DNA from: Paracoccus shanxieyensis
GTDB taxonomy: Bacteria; Pseudomonadota; Alphaproteobacteria; Rhodobacterales; Rhodobacteraceae
Assembly (NCBI RefSeq): GCF_009711265.1
Contig: NZ_WMII01000025.1
Location: 1-39,293 of the forward strand
DNA: 39,293 bases
Reading direction: 5' to 3'
This document shows positions 7,077-15,538 of the stretch, in pieces. Within the stretch, counting starts at the first letter, position 1; each line of letters begins with the position of its first letter. The notes below the pieces were generated by a model. It searched no databases. It was not told the DNA's origin and saw only the letters and a program-made list of their open reading frames with translations. The translations under genes were made by a program, and so were the position numbers.

Positions 7077-7740
7077 CCTCCTTTGCCTCTGGCTGCTGGC
7101 CACACCGGCCGCGGCGCAGATGGTCCTGGTGATGGAGAGCGACGGATCTCTCACCGCTTCCCGCTCACAAGACAGCTTCGCGCGCCATTACCAGGATGGG
7201 GTTGCCGTGGGCCCGGGGACCCGGGGCTTGACGATCCTTGGGACGGCAGATGCTTCGGGAGATCCCGACACCGATCCTTCTGCAGGTGTTGAACGGCCCC
7301 GCGCTTTACCAAGCCCCGAGGTGCTGGCGGCGATCGAAGCGACGGGGCTGCGCTATGCCAGCCATCCCGGACTGCGCCGCGCCACGCTCTCCGTGACCGA
7401 CTGGCTCATGCTCTACCGGGCCAATATCGAGGTGGAAAGCGCCTACCGGCAGGAGGTGGTCTCGACCGCCGGTGCGATCGGTCTCGGTCAGCTCATGCCC
7501 GAGACGGCAGAAGAGCTCGGCGTCGACCCGACCGACCCCTTCGAGAACCTCGACGGCTCGGCCCGTTACCTCGCCTTGATGCTGCGCGAATTCGGCAATC
7601 CGCAGCTGGCGCTGGCCGCCTACAACGCCGGACCCGCCGCAGTGCACCGTTATGGCGGCATTCCCCCCTACCCGGAAACCCAAAACCACGTGGCCCGTGT
7701 CCTGGCTGTCGTGGCCCGATTGGAAGGATCAGATTCATGA
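6970..7740 (+). CDS. virB1: VirB1-like lytic transglycosylase
   Basis: A SLT-type (Slt/VirB1) transglycosylase that opens peptidoglycan for the mating pore. The catalytic Glu lies in IEVESAYR, followed by GAIGLGQLMPETAEELG, the glycine-rich NLDGSARYLALML and AAYNAGPAAV, all standard family motifs. The start is uncertain. ATG 6970 gives a basic leader before a hydrophobic stretch (ALTANLLCLWLLATPAAAQ, signal-peptidase site after AAA) but overlaps the previous gene by about 107 bases; the next in-frame ATG (7120) would lose the signal. The stop overlaps the virB2 start (ATGA). This is one of two transglycosylases in the operon (see 10829). Confidence 0.85.
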   Translation: MSTCRSWQAQAGATSSPQQTLLPRPRPRQTGALTANLLCLWLLATPAAAQMVLVMESDGSLTASRSQDSFARHYQDGVAVGPGTRGLTILGTADASGDPDTDPSAGVERPRALPSPEVLAAIEATGLRYASHPGLRRATLSVTDWLMLYRANIEVESAYRQEVVSTAGAIGLGQLMPETAEELGVDPTDPFENLDGSARYLALMLREFGNPQLALAAYNAGPAAVHRYGGIPPYPETQNHVARVLAVVARLEGSDS

Positions 7741-8030
7741 GACGGATTTCGACGCTCCTGACCGTTACCCTTGCGCTCTTCCTGGTCGTGGCAGAACCTG
7801 CTCTCGCCCAGAGCATCGACCTCTCCCCGATCCAGAGCCTGTTGCAGGGCATCGTCGATGCGCTGACCGGCCCGCTTGGCGTTGTGATCGCGACGCTGGC
7901 CGTGCTCGGGGTCTTTCTCAGCTGGTTCTTCAACATCATCGATCTGCGCCAAGCGCTTTGGGTGCTTGTCGGCATCGCCGGTGTCGCGGCGGCCCCCACC
8001 ATCGTTGCTGCGGTCTTTGCCGGTGGCTGA
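7737..8030 (+). CDS. virB2: VirB2/TrbC-type major pilin
   Basis: 97 residues: a signal peptide ending at PALAQ (about residue 25), then two transmembrane helices (LGVVIATLAVLGVFLSWFF, and LRQALWVLVGIAGVAAAP with its continuation) separated by a short polar loop. This is the standard layout of VirB2/TrbC pilins, which are inserted in the inner membrane and assembled into the conjugative pilus. Overlaps both neighbours by a few bases, so translation is coupled. Confidence 0.88.
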   Translation: MRRISTLLTVTLALFLVVAEPALAQSIDLSPIQSLLQGIVDALTGPLGVVIATLAVLGVFLSWFFNIIDLRQALWVLVGIAGVAAAPTIVAAVFAGG

Positions 8031-8301
8031 ACGCTCGCCCCTCTTTCTTGGGCTCGTGCGCCCGCCGAAGCTTTTGGGCCTGCCCATCATGTATGCGATG
8101 GTCTGGCTCTTCGGCTCGGTGCTTCTCTTCGTCTGGGTCCAGCACATCGCGGTGCTGGGCGTGGCCGGCCTGCTTTATCCAGTGCTTTGGAAGGCCGCCG
8201 ATTGGGACCCGCGCTTCATCGATGTGATGATGACGTCGCTGCAGGAGACACCGCCCACGCGCAACAGGTCCATCCATGGCGGGGATAGCTATGCCCCGTG
8301 A
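8023..8301 (+). CDS. virB3: VirB3/TrbD-type inner-membrane protein
   Basis: 92 residues from GTG 8023, chosen because the protein then begins AERSPLFLGLVRPPKLLGLP, the family's typical opening; the longer open frame upstream is inside virB2. One long hydrophobic region (IMYAMVWLFGSVLLFVWVQH, then VLGVAGLLYPVLW) forms two membrane segments. VirB3 sits with VirB4 at the base of the apparatus. Overlaps virB2 by 8 bases and virB4 by 26. Confidence 0.85.
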   Translation: MAERSPLFLGLVRPPKLLGLPIMYAMVWLFGSVLLFVWVQHIAVLGVAGLLYPVLWKAADWDPRFIDVMMTSLQETPPTRNRSIHGGDSYAP

Positions 8302-10666
8302 TGACGCCCATGATCCAGCGATCGATCCCCGCACGATGACGCCGGAATGGTATGCGCGCGAGACCCGCCTCGCGCATATGCTGCCCTATGTGAGCCTCGT
8401 CGACGACCAGACCGTGCGTACCCGGGTCAACGAGCTATTCCGCTGCATCCGGCTCGAGGGGATCAACAGCTACACGACCGACGACGCCTATCTCGACAAG
8501 GTGACGGCGCTCTTTGCCCGCATCGTCGCGCAGCTTGGGCCGGAGTTCAGCTATTACGTCCACAAGGTCTCCAAGGCCATCACACCGGATCTCGACCCCA
8601 TCCGTGGGGACAGCTTCGCGGGCGAGGTGGACCGGCGCTGGCGCGCGAAACTCGGAACCAGCGGGCTGCGCGACAAGACGCTGACGCTCACCGTCATTCA
8701 CCGCCCGCCCCCCAAAAGCCTCCTGCCGTTTCTGAGCCGCAGCGCGCCGGACCGCCTGAGAGAGGAAACCCGCAAACGCCTGCAGCGCCTGGGCGAGGCC
8801 GTGAACGTCTTCCTCTCGGGCCTCACCGAGCTCAAGCCGCGGCTCCTCTCGGCCGCATCGGGGGAGTTGGTGGGGTTTCTGGGGGCGCTCAACACCGGGC
8901 AAGAGCTGCCGCTCTACCCGGCAAACACCTACGGATTTCTGTCCTTCAACGTCGCCAATACCCGCGTGACGTTCCACGGAGACCATTTCGAGCTCTCGGA
9001 AGGCGTGGTGGGCCATCGCTACGGCAAGAGTTTCACCATCGGGGAATATTCCGAAGGCACCTCCTGCACGATGTTCGACATGCTGAACCTGCCGGTCGAC
9101 ATGATCGTCACGCAGTCCTTCACGCCGATCAATTCGAACCTCATGGCGGGCCGCATCAAAAGGCAAAAGCGGCAGATGCAGGCGAGCCAGGACGCCGCCC
9201 TCTCGCTCATGGAAGCCCTCGACATCGCCGCCGACGATCTCGAAGCCAAGCGCCAGAGCTTCGGCGAGCACCACATGGTCGTGACGCTCTTCTGCGACAC
9301 GCTCGAAGAGCTGCAGACCCTCAGCGCCGAGATCGTGAACGCCGCCGCGACCGAAGGCGTGAAAATGATCGGCGAGCGGGTCGCTGCCAAGGCGCATTAC
9401 CTGAGCCAGCACCCCGGCAACCAGCCCAAGCGCGTCCGCGCCAGCGCCGTCACCAATCGCAACTTTGCGGATTTCGCGGCCTTTCACCGGACGCAGCTCG
9501 GCAAGCCGGCCGCACAAACCCCCTGGGGCCGCGTCATCACCTATCTGCCCACGCCCGAGCAGAGCGCCTACCGGTTTTCCTATCACGAGCAGGGCTCGCC
9601 CGACAAAGAACCGACCAGCGGCCATACCCTGATCATGGGGCGCCCCGGGTCGGGCAAATCAGTGCTCTCGGCCTTCCTGATGACCCAGGCCCGTCGCGCG
9701 GGCGCGCGTATCTTCGTTTTCGACTACCGCCTCGGCATGGAGATGGCCGTCCGCGCCAATGGCGGGCGCTACGCTTCCCTCAAGGCCGGTCAGCCCACGG
9801 GTCTCAACCCGCTCTGGACCGAGACCGATGCGCGCGGCACGGCTTGGCTCTCGGATTGGCTCACAACGCTGCTCTACCGCGCCGACAAGCCCCTGACCCC
9901 AGCACAGACCAACCGCATCCAGGAAGTCGTGCGCCAGAACGCACAGGCCACGAACCCCGCCTTGCGGAACTGGCGGGATTTCGCATCGCTTTTTGTGTCC
10001 ACCGATGATGGCGGCGATCTGCACCAGCGACTGCTCGAATGGACCGAGGACGGCCGCTATGGCTGGATCTTCGGGCAGAGCCTCGAAGACACCTTCTCGC
10101 TTAAAGGCGATGTGGTGGGCTTCGATCTGACCGGCATTCTCGACAGCGAGGCCGACAAGGAGCGGATGGCCGTCCTTTCCTATCTCTTCCGCCGGGTCGA
10201 GCGCGAGATCGAGGATCGCCGCCCCACCATCATCGTGATCGATGAGGCCTGGAAGGCGCTCGACAACGCGTATTTCGCCGAGCGGCTGTCGAACTGGCTG
10301 GTGACCGCGCGCAAGCAGAACACCGTTGCGGTGATGATGACGCAATACGCAAGCCAGCTCGAACGCACCCGGACCGGCAAGACCATCGTCGAGGCGGTGC
10401 CGACGCAGATCCTGCTGCCCAATATCCGCGCCAGTGCCTCGGATTACGCCATGCTGAACCTCACGGAGAAGGAGCTCGACGTCCTTCTCAACACGGGCAG
10501 CAATAGTCGCCTGGCGCTGATCCGCGACGATCAGGGCTCGATCGTCGTCGATGCCGATCTGAGCGCGCTTGGTCCCATGCTCACCATCCTCGGCGGCATG
10601 GAAAAAGGCGAGGCGCTCGTCGGCGCCGATTACCGCGACCGCCCGGACTTCTGGAGGCTTTCATGA
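8276..10666 (+). CDS. virB4: VirB4/TrbE-type secretion ATPase
   Basis: 796 residues, full length for the family. The N-terminal CagE/TrbE/VirB4 domain (about 30-420) precedes a motor domain with Walker A GRPGSGKS (455-462) and Walker B IIVIDEAW (Asp656-Glu657). A following VMMTQYASQLERT segment is typical of VirB4. It powers pilus and pore assembly at the inner membrane. ATG 8276 overlaps virB3; an in-frame ATG at 8291 is an alternative. The stop overlaps the next start as ATGA. Confidence 0.95.
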   Translation: MAGIAMPRDDAHDPAIDPRTMTPEWYARETRLAHMLPYVSLVDDQTVRTRVNELFRCIRLEGINSYTTDDAYLDKVTALFARIVAQLGPEFSYYVHKVSKAITPDLDPIRGDSFAGEVDRRWRAKLGTSGLRDKTLTLTVIHRPPPKSLLPFLSRSAPDRLREETRKRLQRLGEAVNVFLSGLTELKPRLLSAASGELVGFLGALNTGQELPLYPANTYGFLSFNVANTRVTFHGDHFELSEGVVGHRYGKSFTIGEYSEGTSCTMFDMLNLPVDMIVTQSFTPINSNLMAGRIKRQKRQMQASQDAALSLMEALDIAADDLEAKRQSFGEHHMVVTLFCDTLEELQTLSAEIVNAAATEGVKMIGERVAAKAHYLSQHPGNQPKRVRASAVTNRNFADFAAFHRTQLGKPAAQTPWGRVITYLPTPEQSAYRFSYHEQGSPDKEPTSGHTLIMGRPGSGKSVLSAFLMTQARRAGARIFVFDYRLGMEMAVRANGGRYASLKAGQPTGLNPLWTETDARGTAWLSDWLTTLLYRADKPLTPAQTNRIQEVVRQNAQATNPALRNWRDFASLFVSTDDGGDLHQRLLEWTEDGRYGWIFGQSLEDTFSLKGDVVGFDLTGILDSEADKERMAVLSYLFRRVEREIEDRRPTIIVIDEAWKALDNAYFAERLSNWLVTARKQNTVAVMMTQYASQLERTRTGKTIVEAVPTQILLPNIRASASDYAMLNLTEKELDVLLNTGSNSRLALIRDDQGSIVVDADLSALGPMLTILGGMEKGEALVGADYRDRPDFWRLS

Positions 10667-10839
10667 TCCGCATTCTCTTGTCCCTTGCCGCCCTCGGACT
10701 GCTCGCCTCCTGTGCGCAGTACCGCGAGCCGCGGGCCAACTGCTTTTCCTTTCTCGCCTCGACAGGTTCTGCGGGCGCGACAGCTCTAGATTGCACATTT
10801 GCGCCACTTGGGGCAGCGGAGGGCGGCATTGACGTCTAG
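10663..10839 (+). CDS. Small lipoprotein, VirB7-like by position
   Basis: 58 residues starting at ATG 10663 within the ATGA overlap with virB4. N-terminus MIRILLSLAALGLLASC gives a signal peptide with a clean lipobox (LLASC, lipidated Cys17). The short mature part carries two more Cys (27 and 44) that could form a disulfide. VirB7 proteins are tiny outer-membrane lipoproteins of the VirB core complex; sequence conservation is poor, so the call rests on size, lipobox and operon position. It is unusual in lying directly after virB4 rather than next to virB8/virB9. It overlaps the next gene by 11 bases. Confidence 0.8.
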   Translation: MIRILLSLAALGLLASCAQYREPRANCFSFLASTGSAGATALDCTFAPLGAAEGGIDV

Positions 10840-11983
10840 GCTTCCCCACCTCCTCGCATTCTGCCTGCTGCCGGGTCTCGTTGCCGCCCAAGGCGTGCCA
10901 ACCGATGACAGCGGGCTGACCGCGCGCGACATCGTCCAGACGGGCGACCGCGAGGCAGACTTGGCCCTGCAGGCGGACAAGCTTGCCGTGCGCGAACTCA
11001 TTGCCGAGATCGAACGGGAGCAACTCGCCACCCTGCAACGCATCCTCGACGCCCAGACCAGCTTCGGGGGTCAGGGCTTGCCCGCCATGGTCTCGGGGCT
11101 GGAAGGCGGCAGCGGTGATCCAGACCGCTCCGTCGAGGCGGTCTATGGCACCGGCGAGATCGACCCCAACCCGGGCGGCGCGCAGATGTTCGGCGATGCC
11201 GCGGAAAACGTCGAAGAGCTCATCATCCGCGTGGCCCAGGAGACCAGCGGCTTTGCCGGTGTGACCCGCGCACGCCTCTCCCCCGTCCAATGGCGCGCGC
11301 TCCTGCAAGCCCTGATCTGGCAGGAAAGCCGCTTCACCATCGATGCCCGTTCCCCCGTTGGCGCCTATGGTCTCACCCAGATCATGCCGGGCACCGCCAG
11401 CGATCTCGGCATCAACCCGGAATACTTCTCGAGCCCCTATCTGCAGGTGCATGGCGGCGCGCGCTACCTCGCGGCCCAACTCGACACCTTCGACGGCAAC
11501 ATCATCTTCGCGCTGGCCGCCTATAACGCCGGGCCCGGCCGGGTCTTCGAGTATGGCGGCGTGCCCCCGTTCCGGGAGACCCAGCATTACGTCCAGGTCA
11601 TCCCGGAGCGCTACAATCTCTATCTGAGCCGGATCGGCGGGATCGATGCGCTCGGCACGATCGATCCGGCAGATCTCGCCAATGCCAATCTCTCCCTCAC
11701 GGGTCACGGGGCGGCCTTCTACGGCAGCAACTCACCCACCGCGATCCGCCAGGCCGCGCTGCGCATTGCCGACATCGTCGAGCGGATTTCCGAGACGGAA
11801 GACGTGCAGGAGAGCATCGCGCTCAACACCTATGCCCGCGCCGAGCTCGTGCGCCTCGTCGCCGCCCGTATCCGGCTTCAGGCCGCCCGTACTCGCGTTC
11901 TCTCCGCCGAAGAACTGGCCCAGGCCAGCGCCCGCATGGCGGAAAGCACCTTCATGGATTTTACGATCAGGGAGATTGAGTGA
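10829..11983 (+). CDS. Transglycosylase embedded in a VirB5-like frame
   Basis: 384 residues from TTG 10829, chosen because GGAGGG lies five bases upstream and the protein then begins with a good signal peptide (LPHLLAFCLLPGLVAAQ). The middle (about 145-265) is a SLT transglycosylase: Glu166 in IWQESRF, GAYGLTQIMPGTASDLG, HGGARYLAAQL, AAYNAGPGRV. The flanks are not typical of VirB1. The mature N-terminus begins QGVPTDD and continues as a Gln/Glu-rich helix like the VirB5 next door (QGVPVVD), and the last ~75 residues match the VirB5 C-terminus (ESIALNT versus ESIDLNT; FMDFTIREIE versus FMDFTLPELRAE). So it reads as a VirB1 domain inserted into a VirB5-like protein. Probably a periplasmic cell-wall enzyme anchored to the pilus-tip pathway. 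Confidence 0.88.
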   Translation: MTSRLPHLLAFCLLPGLVAAQGVPTDDSGLTARDIVQTGDREADLALQADKLAVRELIAEIEREQLATLQRILDAQTSFGGQGLPAMVSGLEGGSGDPDRSVEAVYGTGEIDPNPGGAQMFGDAAENVEELIIRVAQETSGFAGVTRARLSPVQWRALLQALIWQESRFTIDARSPVGAYGLTQIMPGTASDLGINPEYFSSPYLQVHGGARYLAAQLDTFDGNIIFALAAYNAGPGRVFEYGGVPPFRETQHYVQVIPERYNLYLSRIGGIDALGTIDPADLANANLSLTGHGAAFYGSNSPTAIRQAALRIADIVERISETEDVQESIALNTYARAELVRLVAARIRLQAARTRVLSAEELAQASARMAESTFMDFTIREIE

Positions 11984-12792
11984 TGAGACCTGACCTCTTG
12001 AACATGGGCCTTGCCGCCGCTCTCGGGTTCGCCCTGCAGATCGCACCCATGACCCCGGCCTCAGCACAGGGCGTGCCCGTCGTCGACACCCAGAACATCG
12101 CGCAAAGCATCCAGCAGCTCCGGCAGATGATCGAAGACGAGATCTTGCAGAACGAGCAGCTGGTCCAGCTTCGCGAACAACTGGCCACCCTCACCGAACA
12201 ACTCGCCGAGTTGCAGCGCACCTACGAGGCGCTGACCCGTCTCGCCGAGCTCCCCGAAATCATCCGTACCCAGATGGAAGAGGAGCTGAACGGCCTCCTC
12301 GACCAGGAGTTCGGCGACATCCTCGCCACCATCGAGGCCATCAAGACCGGAGACTTCTCCGGCCTCTCGGGCTCCGGCGCAACCGAGATCGAAACCCAGA
12401 TGGACCGGGTGCTGGCCGATCTCGGCTTCGATGAAGACACGCTCGCGGAAATGGCGCGCAGCGACAATGCGAGCGCCAACCGCGTGGCGACGCAAGCCAC
12501 GACCGGCGCGCTCGTCTCTGCCGCCGCCCAGAACAGCTATGACGATGCAGGCCAGTCGCTCGAACGGGTCGACCGCCTCGTCGGCCTCATCGACGACATG
12601 GATGAGCTCAAGGAAAGCATCGATCTCAACACGCGCGTGACGGCGGAGCTCGCCATCGCGCTGGTCGCCATGTGGCAGCTCGAAGCCATCCAGACCGTGG
12701 GCGACGGCACGGGCGGCGTGATCGATGCCGCCACCATCGCCGAGGAGCAGCGCTTCATGGATTTCACCCTGCCGGAATTGCGGGCCGAGTGA
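11983..12792 (+). CDS. virB5: VirB5-like minor pilus protein
   Basis: About 269 residues; ATG 11983 overlaps the preceding TGA, and GTG 11980 is an in-frame alternative. The signal peptide ends at TPASAQ. The mature protein is almost entirely helical: coiled-coil-like QQLRQMIEDEILQNEQLVQL, a glycine-rich linker (TGDFSGLSGSGATE), then a helical C-terminus ending FMDFTLPELRAE. This is the VirB5/TrbJ layout, a periplasmic protein at the pilus tip involved in recipient contact. Its C-terminal 75 residues are clearly related to those of the upstream transglycosylase hybrid. Confidence 0.82.
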   Translation: MRPDLLNMGLAAALGFALQIAPMTPASAQGVPVVDTQNIAQSIQQLRQMIEDEILQNEQLVQLREQLATLTEQLAELQRTYEALTRLAELPEIIRTQMEEELNGLLDQEFGDILATIEAIKTGDFSGLSGSGATEIETQMDRVLADLGFDEDTLAEMARSDNASANRVATQATTGALVSAAAQNSYDDAGQSLERVDRLVGLIDDMDELKESIDLNTRVTAELAIALVAMWQLEAIQTVGDGTGGVIDAATIAEEQRFMDFTLPELRAE

Positions 12793-12808
12793 ATGCGGGG
12801 TGTGACGC

Positions 12809-13462
12809 GTGGCGAGTGAACAGGAAATCATCGAGGAAGAACTGGTCTATGGCGCGCTGCGCCGCGAACGGCTCTGGCAACGCCTTGGCCTGACTGGGCT
12901 TGTCTTCGGCATCATCGGTTGCCTGAGTGCTGCAGCCGTCGCGATCCTCGATGTCGACCCGCCCCCCGTCGTTGTTCCCTATGATCCCGCCACCGGCTTT
13001 GCGCTCCCCGAGGCTTCCGTGGGCGCGACCTCGGTGACCGCCAATCAGGCGATCATCGAGGCGGAGGTCTTCCGCTATGTGACCGACCGCGAGGTCTACA
13101 ACCAGCTCGACAACGATCTGCGCATCCGAAGCGTCCTGCGCCGCTCGGACGGGGCCGCCGAGAGCGGGCTGCGCCAGCTGTGGAACAGCGCCAACGCGGA
13201 CTATCCCCCCACCGTCTATGGGCCGAACGCCCGTCTCGATGTGGAAATCCTCAGCATCACCCAGATCGGTTTGAACCGCGCCACGGTGCGCCTGCGCAAG
13301 CGCCTGACCTCGATCAACGGCACCCAGACCGGGCTCTTCACCGCGACCCTCCTCTTCGAGTTCCGCCCCGAGACCCGCCGCTCCATCGACGAGGTCTGGA
13401 CCAACCCGTTCGGGTTCACCGTGCTCGAATATTCCATCCGCTCCGACAGATTGGAGAATTGA
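12809..13462 (+). CDS. virB8: VirB8-type assembly protein
   Basis: 217 residues from GTG 12809. Short cytoplasmic tail, one transmembrane helix (about 26-47, LGLTGLVFGIIGCLSAAAVA), then a periplasmic NTF2-like domain with the family's FVTDRE-like segment (VFRYVTDREVYN) and a final WTNPFGFTVLEYS strand. VirB8 nucleates the inner-membrane complex. Four bases separate its stop from the virB9 GTG. Confidence 0.92.
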   Translation: MASEQEIIEEELVYGALRRERLWQRLGLTGLVFGIIGCLSAAAVAILDVDPPPVVVPYDPATGFALPEASVGATSVTANQAIIEAEVFRYVTDREVYNQLDNDLRIRSVLRRSDGAAESGLRQLWNSANADYPPTVYGPNARLDVEILSITQIGLNRATVRLRKRLTSINGTQTGLFTATLLFEFRPETRRSIDEVWTNPFGFTVLEYSIRSDRLEN

Positions 13463-13465
13463 CCC

Positions 13466-14158
13466 GTGTCTCGTTTCCGCCTGCCCCTCCTCTGTCTTGC
13501 CCTTCTCCCGGGCCTCGCCTTCGCCGAAGCCATCCCGCGGAGCGGCCCGCATGACAACCGCGTGCGGGTGGCCACCTATCAGGAGGGTCAGGTCTACCGC
13601 CTCAGCGTCTCGCTCACCCATGTCACCACCGTCGAGTTCGGCGAGGGTGAGAGCATCCGCTCGATCATCGCGGGCGACACCGAGGGCTTCGAGATCGATG
13701 GCGTGCCAGGCGGGCAGGCCTTCGCAATCAAGCCCGTCGCGCGCGGCGTCCACACCAATGTGACGGTCTACACGAACCGGCGCAGCTACTACTTCAACGT
13801 CGAGGAAGCCTCGAACCCGACCTTCTATGTGGTCCAGTTCCGCTATCCGGAGGATGAGGCGCGCCCGAGCCGTGTCATCGCGGCGCAAGCCCCCAATGAC
13901 AATTACGGGGCCAGCGCCCAGACCGAGTTCACCCCAACCCGGGTCTGGGATGACGGGACCTTCACCTATTTCGCCTTCGCGCCGAACGCGCCCGTGCCCG
14001 CGATCTTCCGCTACGCGAACGGCCGCGAGCGCACGGTCAACACGCAGGCCCCCGAGGATGGCGTGATCCGTGTCTCCGGCGTGAACCGCCAATGGGTCCT
14101 GCGACTAGGTGAAGAGCTGGTCTGCATCGAGGCGATCCAACCCGCGGAGGCCTCATGA
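13466..14158 (+). CDS. virB9: VirB9-type core-complex protein
   Basis: 230 residues, GTG start. The signal peptide ends at LAFAEA. The N-terminal beta domain (HDNRVRVATYQEGQVYRL) and the C-terminal domain (TPTRVWDDGTFTYFAF, PAIFRYANGRERTVN, with a final WVLRLGEELVC) match VirB9/TrbG, including the conserved PxxVWDDGxxTYFxF block. It forms the outer-membrane ring with VirB7 and VirB10. Overlaps virB10 by four bases. Confidence 0.94.
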   Translation: MSRFRLPLLCLALLPGLAFAEAIPRSGPHDNRVRVATYQEGQVYRLSVSLTHVTTVEFGEGESIRSIIAGDTEGFEIDGVPGGQAFAIKPVARGVHTNVTVYTNRRSYYFNVEEASNPTFYVVQFRYPEDEARPSRVIAAQAPNDNYGASAQTEFTPTRVWDDGTFTYFAFAPNAPVPAIFRYANGRERTVNTQAPEDGVIRVSGVNRQWVLRLGEELVCIEAIQPAEAS

Positions 14159-15534
14159 GCGAACCCGAAAACCCCGAACTGGAAAGGCGCCTCGCCGCCC
14201 TAGAGAAAGGCAGCGCCCGCGCGCCCAAAACAGCGCCGCGCCGATCGCCTCTTCTTGCGCTGGTCGTGGTCGGCATCATCGGCGCGGGCGGCGCGCTCCT
14301 CTTTTTCCTCTCACAGCCCGAGGAAGAGGTGGCCCTGCCCACAGCCACGCCGGATGTCTTCCAGAGCGAGGGGGACGGCTTCGGGGCCATCGAGACCTTG
14401 CCGCCGCCCGAGCCCGAGGTCGTGTTCGTCGCACCGGACCCCGTCGAGCCCAATGCCGAGCTGCTGGCGCAGATCACCGCCTTGCAGGCCCAGATCGAAG
14501 AGTTGCGCAACGCACCTGAACCCGTCGTCGAAGACAACACCGCCGCGGCCGAGGCCATCGATGCATTGACCGCCCAGATCGCGGCGCTGCAAGCCGCCTC
14601 GGAAGCCGCACAGGAGCGGTTCCAGGCCGAACTGACGGCCCGGGATCGCACCCTCGAACAGCTCCGCATGGATCTGGAACTGGCTCAGCTTGAGGCCAAC
14701 CGCCCCCAACCTGCCCCATCGGGACCCACGGAGGATGAACTCCGCGCACGCGAAGAAGAGCGGTTGCGCCGCGAGGAGGAAGCCCGGCGGCTGGCCGACC
14801 TCGAACGGCGCGCCGCAGAAGAACGCGCCTTTCAGGAGCGGCGCATCGCCTCGCCCACCATCGCCTTCGGCGGCCCATCCGGCACCGCCGAGACGGAGCT
14901 TGCGCAGCGCAGCTTCGGCGAGGTGACGGATTTCGTGCTTAACGGCGCACTGCCCTCGACGGTGACGCAGGCCGAGGTGATCGCCAATCCCTCCAACACC
15001 ATCATCCAGGGCACCATGATCCAGGCCGTCATGGAAACCGCCCTCGACAGCTCACTTCCCGGCCAGACCCGTGCCGTGGTCTCCGAGGATGTCTACAGCG
15101 TCGATGGCACGCGCCTCCTGATCCCCCGCGGATCCCGCCTCATCGGGCGCTACCGCGCCGGCGTCGATATCGCGCAGCGCCGCGTCACCATCGCCTGGGA
15201 CCGGATCATCCTGCCCGACAACCAGACCGTCCAGATCAGCTCCTTTGGCGGCGACGAGTTGGGCCGCTCCGGGGTCACGGGCTTCGTGGATACGCGCTTT
15301 GCCGAGCGTTTTGGGTCTGCCGCCCTGATCTCGCTGATTTCCGCGGCACCCAGTGCCGCCGCCTCCGAGGTCCCGAATGAGACGGCCGCCAACGCGCTCG
15401 AGGACGTGGGCGATGAACTGGCCGATGCCACCGACAGCGTCTTGGGCGATTACCTCTCGATCGGCCCCGTCATCTATGTCGACCAGGGCGCCCGCGTCAC
15501 CGTCATGGTCGACCGCGACTTGGAGATCTTCTGA
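14155..15534 (+). CDS. virB10: VirB10-type core-complex protein
   Basis: 459 residues. A cytoplasmic N-tail, one transmembrane helix (about 37-56, LLALVVVGIIGAGGALLFFL), a long Glu/Ala/Pro-rich linker with coiled-coil character (LTAQIAALQAASEAAQERFQ onward, about 105-240), and the conserved C-terminal barrel with RLLIPRGSRLIGRYRAG and RVTIAWDRIILPD. It spans both membranes and transmits ATPase energy to the outer-membrane pore. The linker has a run of charged RREEEARR-type repeats, longer than minimal family members. Confidence 0.94.
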   Translation: MSEPENPELERRLAALEKGSARAPKTAPRRSPLLALVVVGIIGAGGALLFFLSQPEEEVALPTATPDVFQSEGDGFGAIETLPPPEPEVVFVAPDPVEPNAELLAQITALQAQIEELRNAPEPVVEDNTAAAEAIDALTAQIAALQAASEAAQERFQAELTARDRTLEQLRMDLELAQLEANRPQPAPSGPTEDELRAREEERLRREEEARRLADLERRAAEERAFQERRIASPTIAFGGPSGTAETELAQRSFGEVTDFVLNGALPSTVTQAEVIANPSNTIIQGTMIQAVMETALDSSLPGQTRAVVSEDVYSVDGTRLLIPRGSRLIGRYRAGVDIAQRRVTIAWDRIILPDNQTVQISSFGGDELGRSGVTGFVDTRFAERFGSAALISLISAAPSAAASEVPNETAANALEDVGDELADATDSVLGDYLSIGPVIYVDQGARVTVMVDRDLEIF

Positions 15535-15538
15535 CCCC

